Both the position numbers and the translations under genes were made by a program. A stretch of DNA of 64,000 nt from Streptomyces sp. HUAS MG91 (GTDB lineage: Bacteria; Actinomycetota; Actinomycetes; Streptomycetales; Streptomycetaceae). The stretch spans positions 5,456,001 through 5,520,000 of the forward strand of contig NZ_CP159534.1 of assembly GCF_040529335.1 (NCBI RefSeq), read 5' to 3'. The notes beneath the pieces are model-generated. The model was given only the letters and a program-made list of their open reading frames with translations, did not search any database and had not been told where the DNA came from. The first letter of the stretch is position 1; each line of letters opens with the position of its first letter. Positions 10,882 to 20,284 of the stretch are shown here, one piece after another.

Positions 10882-11865
10882 ATGCCGTTGCTCGAAGTAC
10901 GCGACCTGAACGTCGAGTTCCGGACCCGGGACGGCATCGCCAAGGCGGTGAACGGCGTCAACTACACGGTCGACGAGGGCGAGACCCTCGCCGTTCTCGG
11001 CGAGTCCGGCTCCGGCAAGTCCGTGACGGCGCAGGCCGTCATGGGCATCCTCGACATGCCGCCCGGGAAGATCACCGGCGGCGAGGTGCTCTTCCGCGGC
11101 CAGGACCTCCTGAAGCTCAAGGAGGAGGAGCGGCGCAAGATCCGCGGCGCCGAGATGGCGATGATCTTCCAGGACGCGCTCTCCTCGCTGAACCCCGTGC
11201 TCTCCGTGGGCGAGCAGATCGGCGAGCTGTTCGTCGTCCACAAGGGCATGTCCCGCAAGGACGCCAAGGCCAAGGCCGTCGAGCTGATGGACCGGGTCCG
11301 CATCCCGGCCGCCAAGGAACGCGTCGGCCAGTACCCGCACCAGTTCTCCGGCGGCATGCGCCAGCGCATCATGATCGCGATGGCGCTCGCCCTCGAACCC
11401 GCCCTGATCATCGCCGACGAGCCCACGACCGCCCTGGACGTCACCGTGCAGGCCCAGGTCATGGACCTGCTCGCCGAGTTGCAGCGCGAGCTCCACATGG
11501 GGCTCATCCTCATCACGCACGACCTCGGCGTGGTCGCGGACGTCGCCGACAAGATCGCCGTCATGTACGCGGGCCGCATCGTGGAGCAGGCCCCCGTGCA
11601 CGAGATCTACCGGGCGCCCGCACACCCGTACACCAAGGGCCTGCTGGAGTCGATCCCGCGCCTGGACCAGAAGGGCCAGGAGCTCTACGCCATCAAGGGC
11701 CTGCCGCCCAACCTCATGAACATCCCGCCCGGCTGCGCCTTCAACCCGCGCTGCCCGATGGCACAGGACGTGTGCCGCACCGACGTCCCCCCGCTCGCCG
11801 ACGTCTCCGAGACCCGTCGCAGCGCCTGCCACTTCTGGAAGGAGACGCTCGATGCCGCACAGTGA
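10882..11865 (+). CDS. Oligopeptide ABC transporter ATPase, OppD/DppD type, second importer
   Basis: 327 aa. The ATG at 10882 lies 5 bp after the permease stop; the open frame extends upstream but only within the permease gene. Motifs: Walker [10 protein letters not shown] at about 39, signature SGGMRQRIM, Walker [13 protein letters not shown], switch ITHDLGV, and the Cys-containing oligopeptide domain (CAFNPRCPM). It overlaps the next ATPase gene by 14 bp, so the two subunits are probably made in equal amounts. Confidence 0.93.
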   Translation: MPLLEVRDLNVEFRTRDGIAKAVNGVNYTVDEGETLAVLGESGSGKSVTAQAVMGILDMPPGKITGGEVLFRGQDLLKLKEEERRKIRGAEMAMIFQDALSSLNPVLSVGEQIGELFVVHKGMSRKDAKAKAVELMDRVRIPAAKERVGQYPHQFSGGMRQRIMIAMALALEPALIIADEPTTALDVTVQAQVMDLLAELQRELHMGLILITHDLGVVADVADKIAVMYAGRIVEQAPVHEIYRAPAHPYTKGLLESIPRLDQKGQELYAIKGLPPNLMNIPPGCAFNPRCPMAQDVCRTDVPPLADVSETRRSACHFWKETLDAAQ

Positions 11866-12997
11866 GCACGTCAGCAAGCAGGACCTCAAGCGCGAGGGCG
11901 AGATCGCCCGGCACCTGCTGCACCAGTCCCAGGCCGAGTCCTCCTACGCGGCGAACGGCTCGGAGTCCGGGCACGAACCGATCCTGGAGGTGCGCGGCCT
12001 GGTCAAGCACTACCCGCTCACCCAGGGCATCGTGTTCCGCAAGCAGGTCGGCGCGGTCAAGGCCGTCGACGGCGTCGACTTCGACCTCGGGCAGGGCGAG
12101 ACGCTCGGCATCGTCGGCGAGTCCGGCTGCGGCAAGTCCACGGTCGCCAAGATGCTGGTGAACCTGGAGAAGCCGACCGCGGGCGTCATCAAGTACAAGG
12201 GCGAGGACATCACCAAGCTGTCCGGTCGGGCCCTGAAGGCCGTCCGCCGCAACATCCAGATGGTGTTCCAGGACCCGTACACCTCGCTCAACCCGCGCAT
12301 GACGGTCGGCGACATCATCGGGGAGCCGTACGAGATCCATCCCGAAGTCGCTCCCAAGGGCGACCGGCGCCGCAGGGTCCAGGACCTCCTCGACGTGGTC
12401 GGGCTCAACCCCGAGTACATCAACCGCTATCCGCACCAGTTCTCCGGCGGCCAGCGCCAGCGCATCGGCATCGCCCGCGGTCTCGCGCTGCGGCCCGAGA
12501 TCATCGTGGCCGACGAGCCGGTCTCCGCCCTCGACGTGTCGGTCCAGGCCCAGGTGGTCAACCTGCTCGACCGGCTCCAGAACGAGTTCAACCTCTCCTA
12601 CGTCTTCATCGCCCACGACCTGTCCATCGTGCGGCACATCTCCGACCGGGTCGGCGTCATGTACCTGGGCCGCGTCGTGGAGATCGGCTCGGACTCGCAG
12701 ATCTACGACCACCCGACGCACCCCTACACCCAGGCGCTGCTCTCCGCGGTCCCGGTCCCCGACCCGCGGGCGCGCGAGCACCGGGAGCGCATCCTGCTCT
12801 CGGGCGACGTCCCCTCACCGGCCAACCCGCCCTCGGGCTGCCGCTTCCGCACCCGCTGCTGGAAGGCGCAGGAGCGCTGCGAGGTGGAGGAACCGGTGCT
12901 CGCGGTGCCCGAGGTGTTCAGCACCGTCGACAGCCCGGCCCGGCACCCGTCGGCCTGCCACTTCGCCGAGGAGAAGCAGGTCGTGCCGTCGGAGTAA
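11852..12997 (+). CDS. Oligopeptide ABC transporter ATPase, OppF/DppF type, second importer
   Basis: 381 aa, longer than the usual 320-350 because of a hydrophilic N-terminal extension of about 45 residues before the ATPase core. Motifs: Walker [10 protein letters not shown], signature SGGQRQRIG, Walker [22 protein letters not shown]-terminal [14 protein letters not shown]. Last gene of the rightward operon; a long bidirectional hairpin follows at 13095-13134. Confidence 0.93.
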   Translation: MPHSEHVSKQDLKREGEIARHLLHQSQAESSYAANGSESGHEPILEVRGLVKHYPLTQGIVFRKQVGAVKAVDGVDFDLGQGETLGIVGESGCGKSTVAKMLVNLEKPTAGVIKYKGEDITKLSGRALKAVRRNIQMVFQDPYTSLNPRMTVGDIIGEPYEIHPEVAPKGDRRRRVQDLLDVVGLNPEYINRYPHQFSGGQRQRIGIARGLALRPEIIVADEPVSALDVSVQAQVVNLLDRLQNEFNLSYVFIAHDLSIVRHISDRVGVMYLGRVVEIGSDSQIYDHPTHPYTQALLSAVPVPDPRAREHRERILLSGDVPSPANPPSGCRFRTRCWKAQERCEVEEPVLAVPEVFSTVDSPARHPSACHFAEEKQVVPSE

Positions 12998-13094
12998 GGG
13001 CCTTTCCCGCCTTTACACACAGGCAACTTGACGGACCCGGTCCCGATATACGGACAGGTCAAGGTGTTCCACGTACGGCCGTGCGGGTGCCGTG

Positions 13095-13134
13095 AACCGG
13101 GGCCGGAGCGCGCCATGTCGCTCCGGCCCCGGTT
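13095..13134. terminator. Bidirectional terminator between transporter operon and S9 peptidase
   Basis: Perfect 16-bp stem (13095-13110 / 13119-13134) with an 8-nt loop, placed 2 bp beyond the stop of the leftward peptidase gene and about 100 bp after the rightward ATPase gene. Confidence 0.8.
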
Positions 13135-13136
13135 GC

Positions 13137-15281
13137 TTACGCCATCTGCAACGACCGCTTCAGGAAGTCGACCTGGAGCAGCAGCAGGTTCTCGGCGACC
13201 TGCTCCTGCGGCGTCATGTGCGTGACACCCGACAGCGGCAGCACCTCGTGCGGCCGCCCGGCGGCGAGCAGTGCGGAGCTGAGCCGCAGCGCGTGCGCCA
13301 CCACCACATTGTCGTCCGCGAGCCCGTGCACGATCAGCATCGGCCGGTGCTCGTCGGCCGCCTCGGCCAGGCCGTCGTCCGTCACCAGGGAGCTCTTCGC
13401 GTACGTGGCCGGGCTCTTCGCCGGATCCCCGAGGTAGCGCTCCGTGTAATGGGTGTCGTACAGCCGCCAGTCCGTCACCGGCGCCCCGGCGATCCCCGCG
13501 TGGAAGACGTCGGGGCGGCGCAGCACGGCCAGCGCCGACAGATAGCCGCCGTAGCTCCAGCCGCGCATCGCGACCCTGGACAGGTCGAGCGGGAACCGGC
13601 CGGCCAGCGCGTGCAGCGCCGTGACCTGGTCGTCGAGGGTCAGCGTGAAGTCGCCGCGGATCGCCTTCTCCCGGCCGGGCGAGACCCCGGGCGTGCCCCG
13701 GCCGTCCGCGACGATCACGGCGAAGCCCTGGTCGGCGAACCACTGGGAGGTCAGATACGGGTTGTGCGCCGCCATGACGCGCTGCCCGTGCGGGCCGCCG
13801 TACGGGTCCATCAGGACCGGCAGCGGCCCGTCCCCCTCGGCGTACGAGGACGGGAGCAGGACCGCGCAGGGGATGCCGTCCGCCTCGGTCAGGGTCACGC
13901 GCGGCGTGAGGACCGGCGCCTGCGCGAAGGAGGCGATCTCGGCGACGTGTTTGCCGTCGCGCTCCACCCGCACCCGGGCGCCGGGGGAGCCGAGGGTCGC
14001 CGAGACGAGCACGGTGACCTCGCCCGCGCGGACCGCCGAGTGGACGCCGGGCTCCGCGGTCACCCGCTGCACGCCCAGCTCGTTGACCCGGTAGACGTGC
14101 ACCTCGCCGGTCTCCGGCGCCTCGGCGTCCGCGCCCGCCGACGCCGAGACCAGCACATCGCCGTCGCCGACGTCGAGGACGGCGCGGACGTGCAACTGCG
14201 GCCCGGTGAGCGGGCGTTCGCCCACCGCGAGGACCCGGGCGCCGCCCTCGTCGGCGATCCGCACCAGCTGCCCGCTCGGCGACCAGCACGGCACGCCCGG
14301 CAGCAGCTCCAGCCACTGGTCGTCCTCGTCGGCGTGCACCATGCGGGTCGAGCCGTCCTCGGCGTTCACCGCCAGGTACAGCGCGCTGAGCTGGTCGCGG
14401 GCCTGCACCAGGAGCAGCGGGGCGCCGTTCGCCGACCAGTGGACGCGGGCCAGGTACGGATAGGCGGACCGGTCCCAGTTGATCTCGGTGCGGGTGCCGT
14501 CGAGCGCGTACGAGAAGAGCCGCACCTCGGCGTTGGGGGTGCCGGCCGACGGATAGGCGACCCGGGCCGGTTCGCGGTCGGGGTGCGCCGGGTCGGCGAT
14601 CCACCAGCGGTGCACGGCGGCGTCGTCGGCGCGGGCCACCAGGAGCCGGTCCGAGTCGGGGGACCACCAGTGGCCCCGGTAGCGGGACATCTCCTCGGCC
14701 GCGATGAACTCCGCGAGCCCGTAGGTGACCGTGTCCGACTCCGGGGTCGCGAGCGCCCGGTCGTCCGTGCCCTCCGCGCCGACGACGCGCAGGGCGCCCT
14801 GCGCGACGTAGGCGATGTGCCGGCCGTCGGGGGAGGGGCGCGGGTCGATCACCGGTCCGGGAACGGGCAGTTCGCGGGCGGTCCCGGCCCGCAGTTCGGC
14901 GGCGAAGAGGCGGCCGGACAGGGCGAACGCCGCCAGCTCCACCGCCGCGTCCGTCGCGTACCCGACGATGCCCGCGCCGCCCTCGCGGCTGCGCTCGCGC
15001 CGGGCCCGCTCCGCGGCGGACAGCTTCTCCGACGCCCCGCCGAGCAGCGCGGCCGGCTCCGCGGCCGGCCGCTCCCGGCCGCTCGCCACGTCCAGCACCC
15101 ACAGCGCGTTCGCCCGGTCGGTACCCGAAGGGGAGCGCAGGAAGACGACGCGCTCCCCGTCGGGCGCCACCGTGAACGCCCGTGGCGCGCCCAGCGTGAA
15201 GCGCTGCGTACGCGCGTGCTGACGAGGGAAGGAAGGAGGAGTCGACGACTCGGCGGTGAGCGTCTCGGTCTCGGTGGTCAT
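13137..15281 (-). CDS. S9 family peptidase (prolyl oligopeptidase / dipeptidyl peptidase IV type)
   Basis: 714 aa, with no visible signal peptide. The N-terminal 450 residues form a DPP IV-like beta-propeller and the C-terminal 250 an alpha/beta hydrolase. The catalytic Ser sits in GWSYGGY at about residue 575, Asp in HGLADDN near 656, and His in GVTHMT near 688, giving the complete S9 triad. Such enzymes cleave short, Pro-containing peptides. It lies convergent with the oligopeptide importer, so imported peptides could be its substrates; that link is inference. The ATG at 15281 has only a weak purine-rich leader. Confidence 0.92.
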   Translation of the reverse strand: MTTETETLTAESSTPPSFPRQHARTQRFTLGAPRAFTVAPDGERVVFLRSPSGTDRANALWVLDVASGRERPAAEPAALLGGASEKLSAAERARRERSREGGAGIVGYATDAAVELAAFALSGRLFAAELRAGTARELPVPGPVIDPRPSPDGRHIAYVAQGALRVVGAEGTDDRALATPESDTVTYGLAEFIAAEEMSRYRGHWWSPDSDRLLVARADDAAVHRWWIADPAHPDREPARVAYPSAGTPNAEVRLFSYALDGTRTEINWDRSAYPYLARVHWSANGAPLLLVQARDQLSALYLAVNAEDGSTRMVHADEDDQWLELLPGVPCWSPSGQLVRIADEGGARVLAVGERPLTGPQLHVRAVLDVGDGDVLVSASAGADAEAPETGEVHVYRVNELGVQRVTAEPGVHSAVRAGEVTVLVSATLGSPGARVRVERDGKHVAEIASFAQAPVLTPRVTLTEADGIPCAVLLPSSYAEGDGPLPVLMDPYGGPHGQRVMAAHNPYLTSQWFADQGFAVIVADGRGTPGVSPGREKAIRGDFTLTLDDQVTALHALAGRFPLDLSRVAMRGWSYGGYLSALAVLRRPDVFHAGIAGAPVTDWRLYDTHYTERYLGDPAKSPATYAKSSLVTDDGLAEAADEHRPMLIVHGLADDNVVVAHALRLSSALLAAGRPHEVLPLSGVTHMTPQEQVAENLLLLQVDFLKRSLQMA

Positions 15282-15445
15282 CCCCGAAGCGTAGGGCGCT
15301 GGTGGACCATGCGCCCCCTCGTGCTCCCGGTGCCCCCTGGCGGCGACTCATGCGTCACGACGGATAGTTATGATCCGTAGCATTCCGTGGGTAGGAAGCC
15401 CTCGGAAGATTCCCGGCGACCGGATCACTTTGGAGGAGGACCGCT

Positions 15446-15640
15446 GTGGCACTCTCGATCTCGGCCGTGGTGCTGTTCGCGATCATCGTCTTCATCCTGA
15501 TCAAGAAGTCTGGGCTGAAGGCCGGTCACGCGATCGTCTGTGTGCTCCTCGGCTTCTACCTGGCGAGTTCGTCCATCGCGCCCACGATCAAGGAGCTGAC
15601 GACGAACGTCGCGGACATGGTCGGCGGAATCAAGTTCTAG
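15446..15640 (+). CDS. Small conserved membrane protein (64 aa)
   Basis: GTG start at 15446 with an unusually strong RBS (GGAGGAGG, 15432-15439, 6-nt spacing). The product is an N-terminal hydrophobic helix, a short basic turn (IKKSGLKAGH), a second hydrophobic segment and a short polar tail: probably two membrane passes. I know no assigned function; similar short proteins are seen in other Streptomyces as hypothetical proteins. It is divergent from the S9 peptidase and 37 bp ahead of mshB, so the two may be co-transcribed. The quality of the RBS suggests high expression. Confidence 0.8.
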   Translation: MALSISAVVLFAIIVFILIKKSGLKAGHAIVCVLLGFYLASSSIAPTIKELTTNVADMVGGIKF

Positions 15641-15677
15641 GCGCGGGGTTCCGGTCACGGGGTTCTAGGCTGGGGGT

Positions 15678-16580
15678 ATGACCGAACTGCCCGCCCGGCG
15701 TCTGCTCCTCGTGCACGCGCACCCCGACGACGAGTCGATCAACAACGGCGCCACGATGGCCAAGTACGCCGCCGACGGTGCGCACGTCACCCTCGTGACC
15801 TGCACCCTCGGCGAAGAGGGCGAGGTCATTCCGGACGAACTCGCACATCTCGCCCCGGACCGGGAGAACCTTCTCGGACCGCACCGAATCGGTGAGTTGG
15901 CCGCCGCCATGAAGGAACTGGGCGTCACCGACCACCGCTTCCTCGGCGGCCCCGGCCGCTACCACGACTCCGGGATGATGGGCGTCGAGCAGAACGAGCG
16001 CCCGGGCGCCTTCTGGTCCGCCGACCTCGACGAGGCCGCCGCGCACCTCGTCGCCGTGATCCGCGAGATCCGCCCGCAGGTCCTCGTCACGTACGACCCC
16101 GACGGCGGCTACGGCCACCCCGACCACATCCAGGCGCACCGCGTCGCCCTGCGCGCCGCCGACCTCGCCGCCGAGCCCGCCTTCCGGCGCGACCTCGGTG
16201 AGCCGCACACGATCGCCAAGATCTACTGGAACCGGGTGCCCCGCACGGTCGTCGAAGAGAGGTTCCGGCGCCTCGACCCCGCGCCGTTCGGTGCCGTCGC
16301 CGCCGTCGGTGACGTACCGGGCGTCGTCGACGACGAGCGGATCACCGCCGAGATCGACGGGCGGCCGTACCTCGGCCGCAAGGCCGCGGCGATGCGCGCC
16401 CACGCCACCCAGGTGGAGGTCGCGGAGGGGGACGCGGTGTTCGCGCTCTCCAACGGGCTCGCGCAGCCGCTGTTCGACATCGAGTACTACGAGTTGGTGC
16501 GGGGCGAGCCCGGATCGGCCCACGAGAAGGACCTGTTCGAGGGCGCCGGGAGCCCCGCCGCCGAGGGAGCGCACGCATGA
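15678..16580 (+). CDS. mshB: N-acetyl-1-D-myo-inositol-2-amino-2-deoxy-alpha-D-glucopyranoside deacetylase (MshB)
   Basis: 300 aa, the usual length. MshB is the zinc-dependent deacetylase that makes GlcN-Ins in the mycothiol pathway, the main thiol buffer of actinomycetes. The PIG-L/LmbE signature AHPDDE starts at residue 14 (His15 and Asp18 are zinc ligands), and a second cluster [11 protein letters not shown] near 148 supplies the third ligand. The long mid-region [20 protein letters not shown] is characteristic of MshB as opposed to Mca. The ATG at 15678 follows GGGGG. Its stop overlaps the next start by 4 bases (ATGA). In M. tuberculosis mshB is Rv1170. Confidence 0.93.
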   Translation: MTELPARRLLLVHAHPDDESINNGATMAKYAADGAHVTLVTCTLGEEGEVIPDELAHLAPDRENLLGPHRIGELAAAMKELGVTDHRFLGGPGRYHDSGMMGVEQNERPGAFWSADLDEAAAHLVAVIREIRPQVLVTYDPDGGYGHPDHIQAHRVALRAADLAAEPAFRRDLGEPHTIAKIYWNRVPRTVVEERFRRLDPAPFGAVAAVGDVPGVVDDERITAEIDGRPYLGRKAAAMRAHATQVEVAEGDAVFALSNGLAQPLFDIEYYELVRGEPGSAHEKDLFEGAGSPAAEGAHA

Positions 16581-17011
16581 CGAGCAAGGACAAGGCCCCG
16601 GCCAGGGCGCAGAGCGGCAGCGCCCTCGCCCAGCCGATCGACTTCAGCCCCGGCCGGATCGCCGCGCTCCTCGGCCTCCTCGTGCTCGGCGCGCTGGTCG
16701 GCGGCGCGGGCGCGCTGGCCCAAGGCGGCTGGTTCCCGGGCGGATTGCTGCTCGCGCTGCTCGGCGCGGCCGGCGTCTTCCACGGCGGGGCCCGGCTCAC
16801 CGGCGGCAGAGCCGGAGCCGTGGCACCCGCCGCGGGCTGGCTCGTCGCCGTCATGCTGCTCACCACGAGCAGGCCCGAGGGCGACTTCCTCTTCGGCGCG
16901 GGACTGGGCTCCTACCTCTTCCTCCTCGGAGGGATGGCCGTGGCTGTGATCTGCGCCACCATCGGACTGCCGGGGCAACCACCCGCGTCCGGCGCCCGAC
17001 TTGGGAAGTGA
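16577..17011 (+). CDS. Conserved membrane protein, DUF6113-like
   Basis: 144 aa, translationally coupled to mshB through an ATGA overlap. About 35 hydrophilic residues precede four hydrophobic segments ([60 protein letters not shown]). The length and layout fit the DUF6113 family found next to mshB in Streptomyces, from memory. Function unknown; no catalytic motif is visible. Confidence 0.8.
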   Translation: MTSKDKAPARAQSGSALAQPIDFSPGRIAALLGLLVLGALVGGAGALAQGGWFPGGLLLALLGAAGVFHGGARLTGGRAGAVAPAAGWLVAVMLLTTSRPEGDFLFGAGLGSYLFLLGGMAVAVICATIGLPGQPPASGARLGK

Positions 17012-17021
17012 CGTGACTTTT

Positions 17022-17062
17022 TGACGGACGGCTGACGGACACCTGACGGACGTCCTGACGGA
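17022..17062. repeat. Four helically phased TGACGGA direct repeats
   Basis: TGACGGA occurs at 17022, 17033, 17044 and 17056 (spacings 11, 11 and 12), right after the DUF6113-like gene and 137 bp before the PG_binding_4 gene start. One-helical-turn spacing is typical of activator or response-regulator binding arrays. Confidence 0.6.
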
Positions 17063-17198
17063 TATCGCCACCGGCCCCACAGGGGATTCACCATCGGCCA
17101 CACGATGACTTCCCGCGGCGGCCAGTATGGTGGTGCGCGCCGCCGAACAGCCCGCGCGAGGTCGAGACGGGCGGCGGAGCCAACCGGGAGAACCTGCC

Positions 17199-19271
17199 TT
17201 GAGTCGTGAAACTGACAGTTCGTCCTCCGGGCCCCAGGGGCGCGGCGCAGCCGCCTACCCGTCCGGGACGCCTCCGTACGGCACGTCCGCGCAGGGCGCG
17301 GCGTCCGGGGACGCCGAGCCGACACCGCCGGGCGACCAGGACGGCCCCAAGACCGAGACGACCCTGACCACCCGGATCCGGATCAACATCCCGGGCTCGC
17401 GGCCGATCCCGCCGGTCGTGATGCGTACGCCGATGAGCGACGTCGACGGCGGCGGTGCCGGAGGCGCCGGTGCTGCCGACGGGCCCCAGGGAGCCGAGCC
17501 GCGGACGCCCCAGGCGCCGTCCGCCGACGCCCGCCCTGCCGCGTCCGCCGGTTTCCCGGCCGACGCCCCGCAGCCGGGCGCGTCCGCCGAACCCGAGGCG
17601 CAGCGCGACGAGAAGACCAGCGACTGGTTCGCCCCGCGCAAGTCGGCCGCCCCGCAGCGGCCCGCCGACGCCGGCGCCCCGGCCCCCGGCACGGGCGCCC
17701 CGCAGCGCGGCACGTCCGCCGGCACCACGGGCGGCTTCGACGTGTCCGGCGCGGTCGCGGCCGGCCCGCTCGGCAGCGGCGCACCGCAGGGCGCCACGGG
17801 CGGACCCTCGGGCCGGCCCGGTCCGGGCGCCCAGGACCGCGGTGACCTGCCGTACTTCTCGGCGAACGGGAACACGAACGGCAACGGGCCCGGGTCCGGG
17901 AACGCGCCGGGCGGCCCCGACGGCACCTCGCGCCCCGGTCCCTCCGGTCCCGCGGGACCCAAGGGCCCCACCGGCGGTCCCGTCACCGGCGACGGCCCGA
18001 TGTTCACGCCGCCGAGCGCGCCGAGCGCCCCGGGTGCCCCGAGCGCGCCGAACCCGCCGGTCGGCCCCGGCGCCGGTGCCCCGACGCCGCCCCGGATGAG
18101 CGACGACACCGCGATCCTGACGCCGCAGAAGCCCGCCCCCGAGCCCCCCGCGGCCGGTGGCAACGTCTCCGGTGACACGCTCACCAGCGGCATCCCGGTC
18201 GTCCCGCAGCCCGGCCAGGGCGCGGGCCCCGGCTCCCCGTTCCCGCCGCAGGGCCCGGGCGCCGGACCCACCGCGCCGAAGCTGCCGGACCCGGTGCAGA
18301 GCACCCCGGCCCCCGCAAAGAAGAAGAAGGGCCGCAGCAAGCTGGTCCTGCTCGGCGCCGGCGTCGTCGGCGTGGCCGGTGTCGCCTACGGCGCGGGCCT
18401 GCTGATGAACCACTCCGACGTGCCCAAGGGCACCACCGTCCTCGGCGTCGACATCGGCGGCGGCACCCGCGACGAGGCGGCCGCCAAGCTGGAGAGCACG
18501 CTCGGCAAGCGCACCGACGACACCCTGAAGCTGGAGGTCGACGGCAAGACCGTCGAGCTGAAGCCGGATCAGTCGGGCCTCTCGCTGGACAGCGCGGCCA
18601 CCGTCTCCGCCGCCGCGGGCAGCGACTACAACCCGGTCTCGGTGATCGGCTCGCTCTTCGGCAACCAGCGGGTCGTGCAGCCGGTCATGCCCGTCGACGC
18701 CGAGAAGCTGCACGCGGCCCTCCAGGACGCGGCGGGCGGCGGCGCGGCCTCCGGCGACGGCACGATCAAGTTCGTCCCCGGCAAGGCCGTCGCGGTCTAC
18801 GGCAAGGCGGGCAAGGGCATCGACGTCGACCAGTCGGCCGACGCGGTCGCCGAGGCGTACCGGGCGCACGTCGAGACCGGCAAGGACGCCCCGGTCCGGG
18901 TGGCCACCTCGACCCAGCAGCCGACGGTCACCAACGCCGAGGTCGACCGGAAGATGAAGCAGTTCGCCGAGCCGGCGATGTCGGCCAACGTCACGATCAC
19001 GGCGGGCGGCAAGCAGATCGACTTCGGCCCGGCGATCTCGCTGCCGAAGGTGCTCGGCATGAAGGCGGTCGACGGCAAGCTCGTCGAGACGTACAACCTG
19101 AAGGCGCTCAAGGAGCTGTACGGCAACACCTTCGACGGCGTCCTGATCACCCGCGGCACCGGCAAGAAGACGGCGGTCCAGCCGACCGACGTCGCCCAGG
19201 CCATGGGCAGGGCGCTGCTGGGCAAAACCAAGGCCGAGCGCACCGTGGACATCCCCACGAACGCCGGATAG
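17199..19271 (+). CDS. Large Pro/Gly-rich membrane protein with PG_binding_4 (VanW N-terminal-type) domains
   Basis: 690 aa from a TTG at 17199 preceded by GGGAG (17186-17190); an upstream GTG at 17127 is in frame but lacks an RBS. Residues 1-370 are low-complexity Pro/Gly/Ala-rich and probably cytoplasmic and disordered. A transmembrane helix (LVLLGAGVVGVAGVAYGAGLLM) lies at about 380-400. The extracytoplasmic part begins with a PG_binding_4-like domain (VLGVDIGGGTRDEAAAKL) and appears to contain a second copy towards the C-terminus. No VanW domain is present. Likely binds cell-wall material; role unknown. A helically phased repeat array lies upstream at 17022-17062. Confidence 0.8.
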   Translation: MSRETDSSSSGPQGRGAAAYPSGTPPYGTSAQGAASGDAEPTPPGDQDGPKTETTLTTRIRINIPGSRPIPPVVMRTPMSDVDGGGAGGAGAADGPQGAEPRTPQAPSADARPAASAGFPADAPQPGASAEPEAQRDEKTSDWFAPRKSAAPQRPADAGAPAPGTGAPQRGTSAGTTGGFDVSGAVAAGPLGSGAPQGATGGPSGRPGPGAQDRGDLPYFSANGNTNGNGPGSGNAPGGPDGTSRPGPSGPAGPKGPTGGPVTGDGPMFTPPSAPSAPGAPSAPNPPVGPGAGAPTPPRMSDDTAILTPQKPAPEPPAAGGNVSGDTLTSGIPVVPQPGQGAGPGSPFPPQGPGAGPTAPKLPDPVQSTPAPAKKKKGRSKLVLLGAGVVGVAGVAYGAGLLMNHSDVPKGTTVLGVDIGGGTRDEAAAKLESTLGKRTDDTLKLEVDGKTVELKPDQSGLSLDSAATVSAAAGSDYNPVSVIGSLFGNQRVVQPVMPVDAEKLHAALQDAAGGGAASGDGTIKFVPGKAVAVYGKAGKGIDVDQSADAVAEAYRAHVETGKDAPVRVATSTQQPTVTNAEVDRKMKQFAEPAMSANVTITAGGKQIDFGPAISLPKVLGMKAVDGKLVETYNLKALKELYGNTFDGVLITRGTGKKTAVQPTDVAQAMGRALLGKTKAERTVDIPTNAG

Positions 19272-19286
19272 CACGCCTCGCCGTCC

Positions 19287-19314
19287 GTCCCGCATGACAT
19301 CTGTCATGCGGGAC
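19287..19314. promoter_or_regulatory. 28-bp perfect palindrome, candidate operator for the ABC/two-component operon
   Basis: Arms 19287-19299 and 19302-19314 are perfectly inverted around a 2-nt centre, with the core ATGACA-TC-TGTCAT. It ends 53 bp before the ABC ATPase ATG and begins 16 bp after the preceding stop. The near-absent loop favours a dimer-binding operator, for example for the LuxR-type regulator encoded at 22184, over a terminator, though both remain possible. Confidence 0.55.
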
Positions 19315-19366
19315 GCGCGACAGGAAGCACTGCCGTACCGGGCCGTCGAGCGGCGACGATGGCGTC

Positions 19367-20284
19367 ATGAACACAGACGCAGCGGTCACCTTCACCGGGG
19401 TGACGAAGACGTACGGCACGGTGAAGGCCGTCGACGGCCTGAGCCTCGCGTTGCACCCCGGCGAGACCGTCGCCCTGCTCGGCCCGAACGGCGCCGGCAA
19501 GTCCACCACCCTCGACCTGCTCCTCGGCCTGCGCCCCGCCGACACCGGCGACGTACGGGTCTTTGGCCTCAGCCCGCGCGACGCGATCGTGCGGGGCCGG
19601 GTCGGCGCCATGCTGCAGAGCGGCGGCCTGATGGACGAGGTGACCGTGCGCGAGCTGGTGCGGCTCGCGGTGGCCCTGCACCCCAAGCCGCACAACACCG
19701 ACGAGGTCCTCAGCCGGGCCGGCATCACCCAGATCGCCGACCGCAAGGTCAACAAGCTCTCCGGCGGCCAGGAGCAGCGCGTCCGCTTCGCCCTCGCCAC
19801 CGCGGGCGACAGCGATCTCATCGTCCTCGACGAACCGACGACCGGCATGGACGTGTCGGCCCGCCAGGCGTTCTGGGCGACCATGCGCGAACAGGCCGAC
19901 CAGGGCCGCACCGTGCTGTTCGCCACGCACTACCTGGAGGAGGCCGACGCGATCGCCGACCGCGTCCTCGTCCTGCACCGCGGCCGCCTGCTCGCCGACG
20001 GCACCGCCGCCGAGATCAAGGCCAAGGCGGGCGCCCGCAAGGTCTCCTTCGACCTCGAGGGAACCATCGACGACGCCACGGAACAGTCCCTCCGCGCCCT
20101 GCCGTTCCTGACCACCGTCGACGTCTCCGGCCAGACCGTCCGCATCCAGTCCACCGACGCCGACGCGACCGTGCACGCCCTGTACGGGCTCGGCGTCTAC
20201 CCCCGCAATCTCGAAGTCGCCGGACTCGGCCTGGAGCAGGCCTTCGTCGCCATCACCAACGCCGAGGAGGCGAAGGCGTCATGA
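19367..20284 (+). CDS. ABC exporter ATPase (DrrA/NatA-like)
   Basis: 305 aa. Walker A GPNGAGKST at about 42-50, signature LSGGQEQRVRFALA, Walker B LIVLDEPTTGMDV and the H-loop FATHYLEEAD define a type-2 exporter ATPase of the DrrA/CcmA group. The C-terminal 80 residues form the usual regulatory extension. Its stop overlaps the permease start by 4 bases (20281). With the following permease, histidine kinase and response regulator it forms a four-gene operon in which every junction overlaps, the arrangement of drug- or lipid-responsive transporter systems (DesK/LiaS-like). Confidence 0.92.
   Translation: MNTDAAVTFTGVTKTYGTVKAVDGLSLALHPGETVALLGPNGAGKSTTLDLLLGLRPADTGDVRVFGLSPRDAIVRGRVGAMLQSGGLMDEVTVRELVRLAVALHPKPHNTDEVLSRAGITQIADRKVNKLSGGQEQRVRFALATAGDSDLIVLDEPTTGMDVSARQAFWATMREQADQGRTVLFATHYLEEADAIADRVLVLHRGRLLADGTAAEIKAKAGARKVSFDLEGTIDDATEQSLRALPFLTTVDVSGQTVRIQSTDADATVHALYGLGVYPRNLEVAGLGLEQAFVAITNAEEAKAS

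Noticed and set aside
17022..17062. PhoP box interpretation of the 11-bp repeats
   Set aside because: The period fits, but the unit TGACGGA (or its complement TCCGTCA) does not match the GTTCACC consensus.
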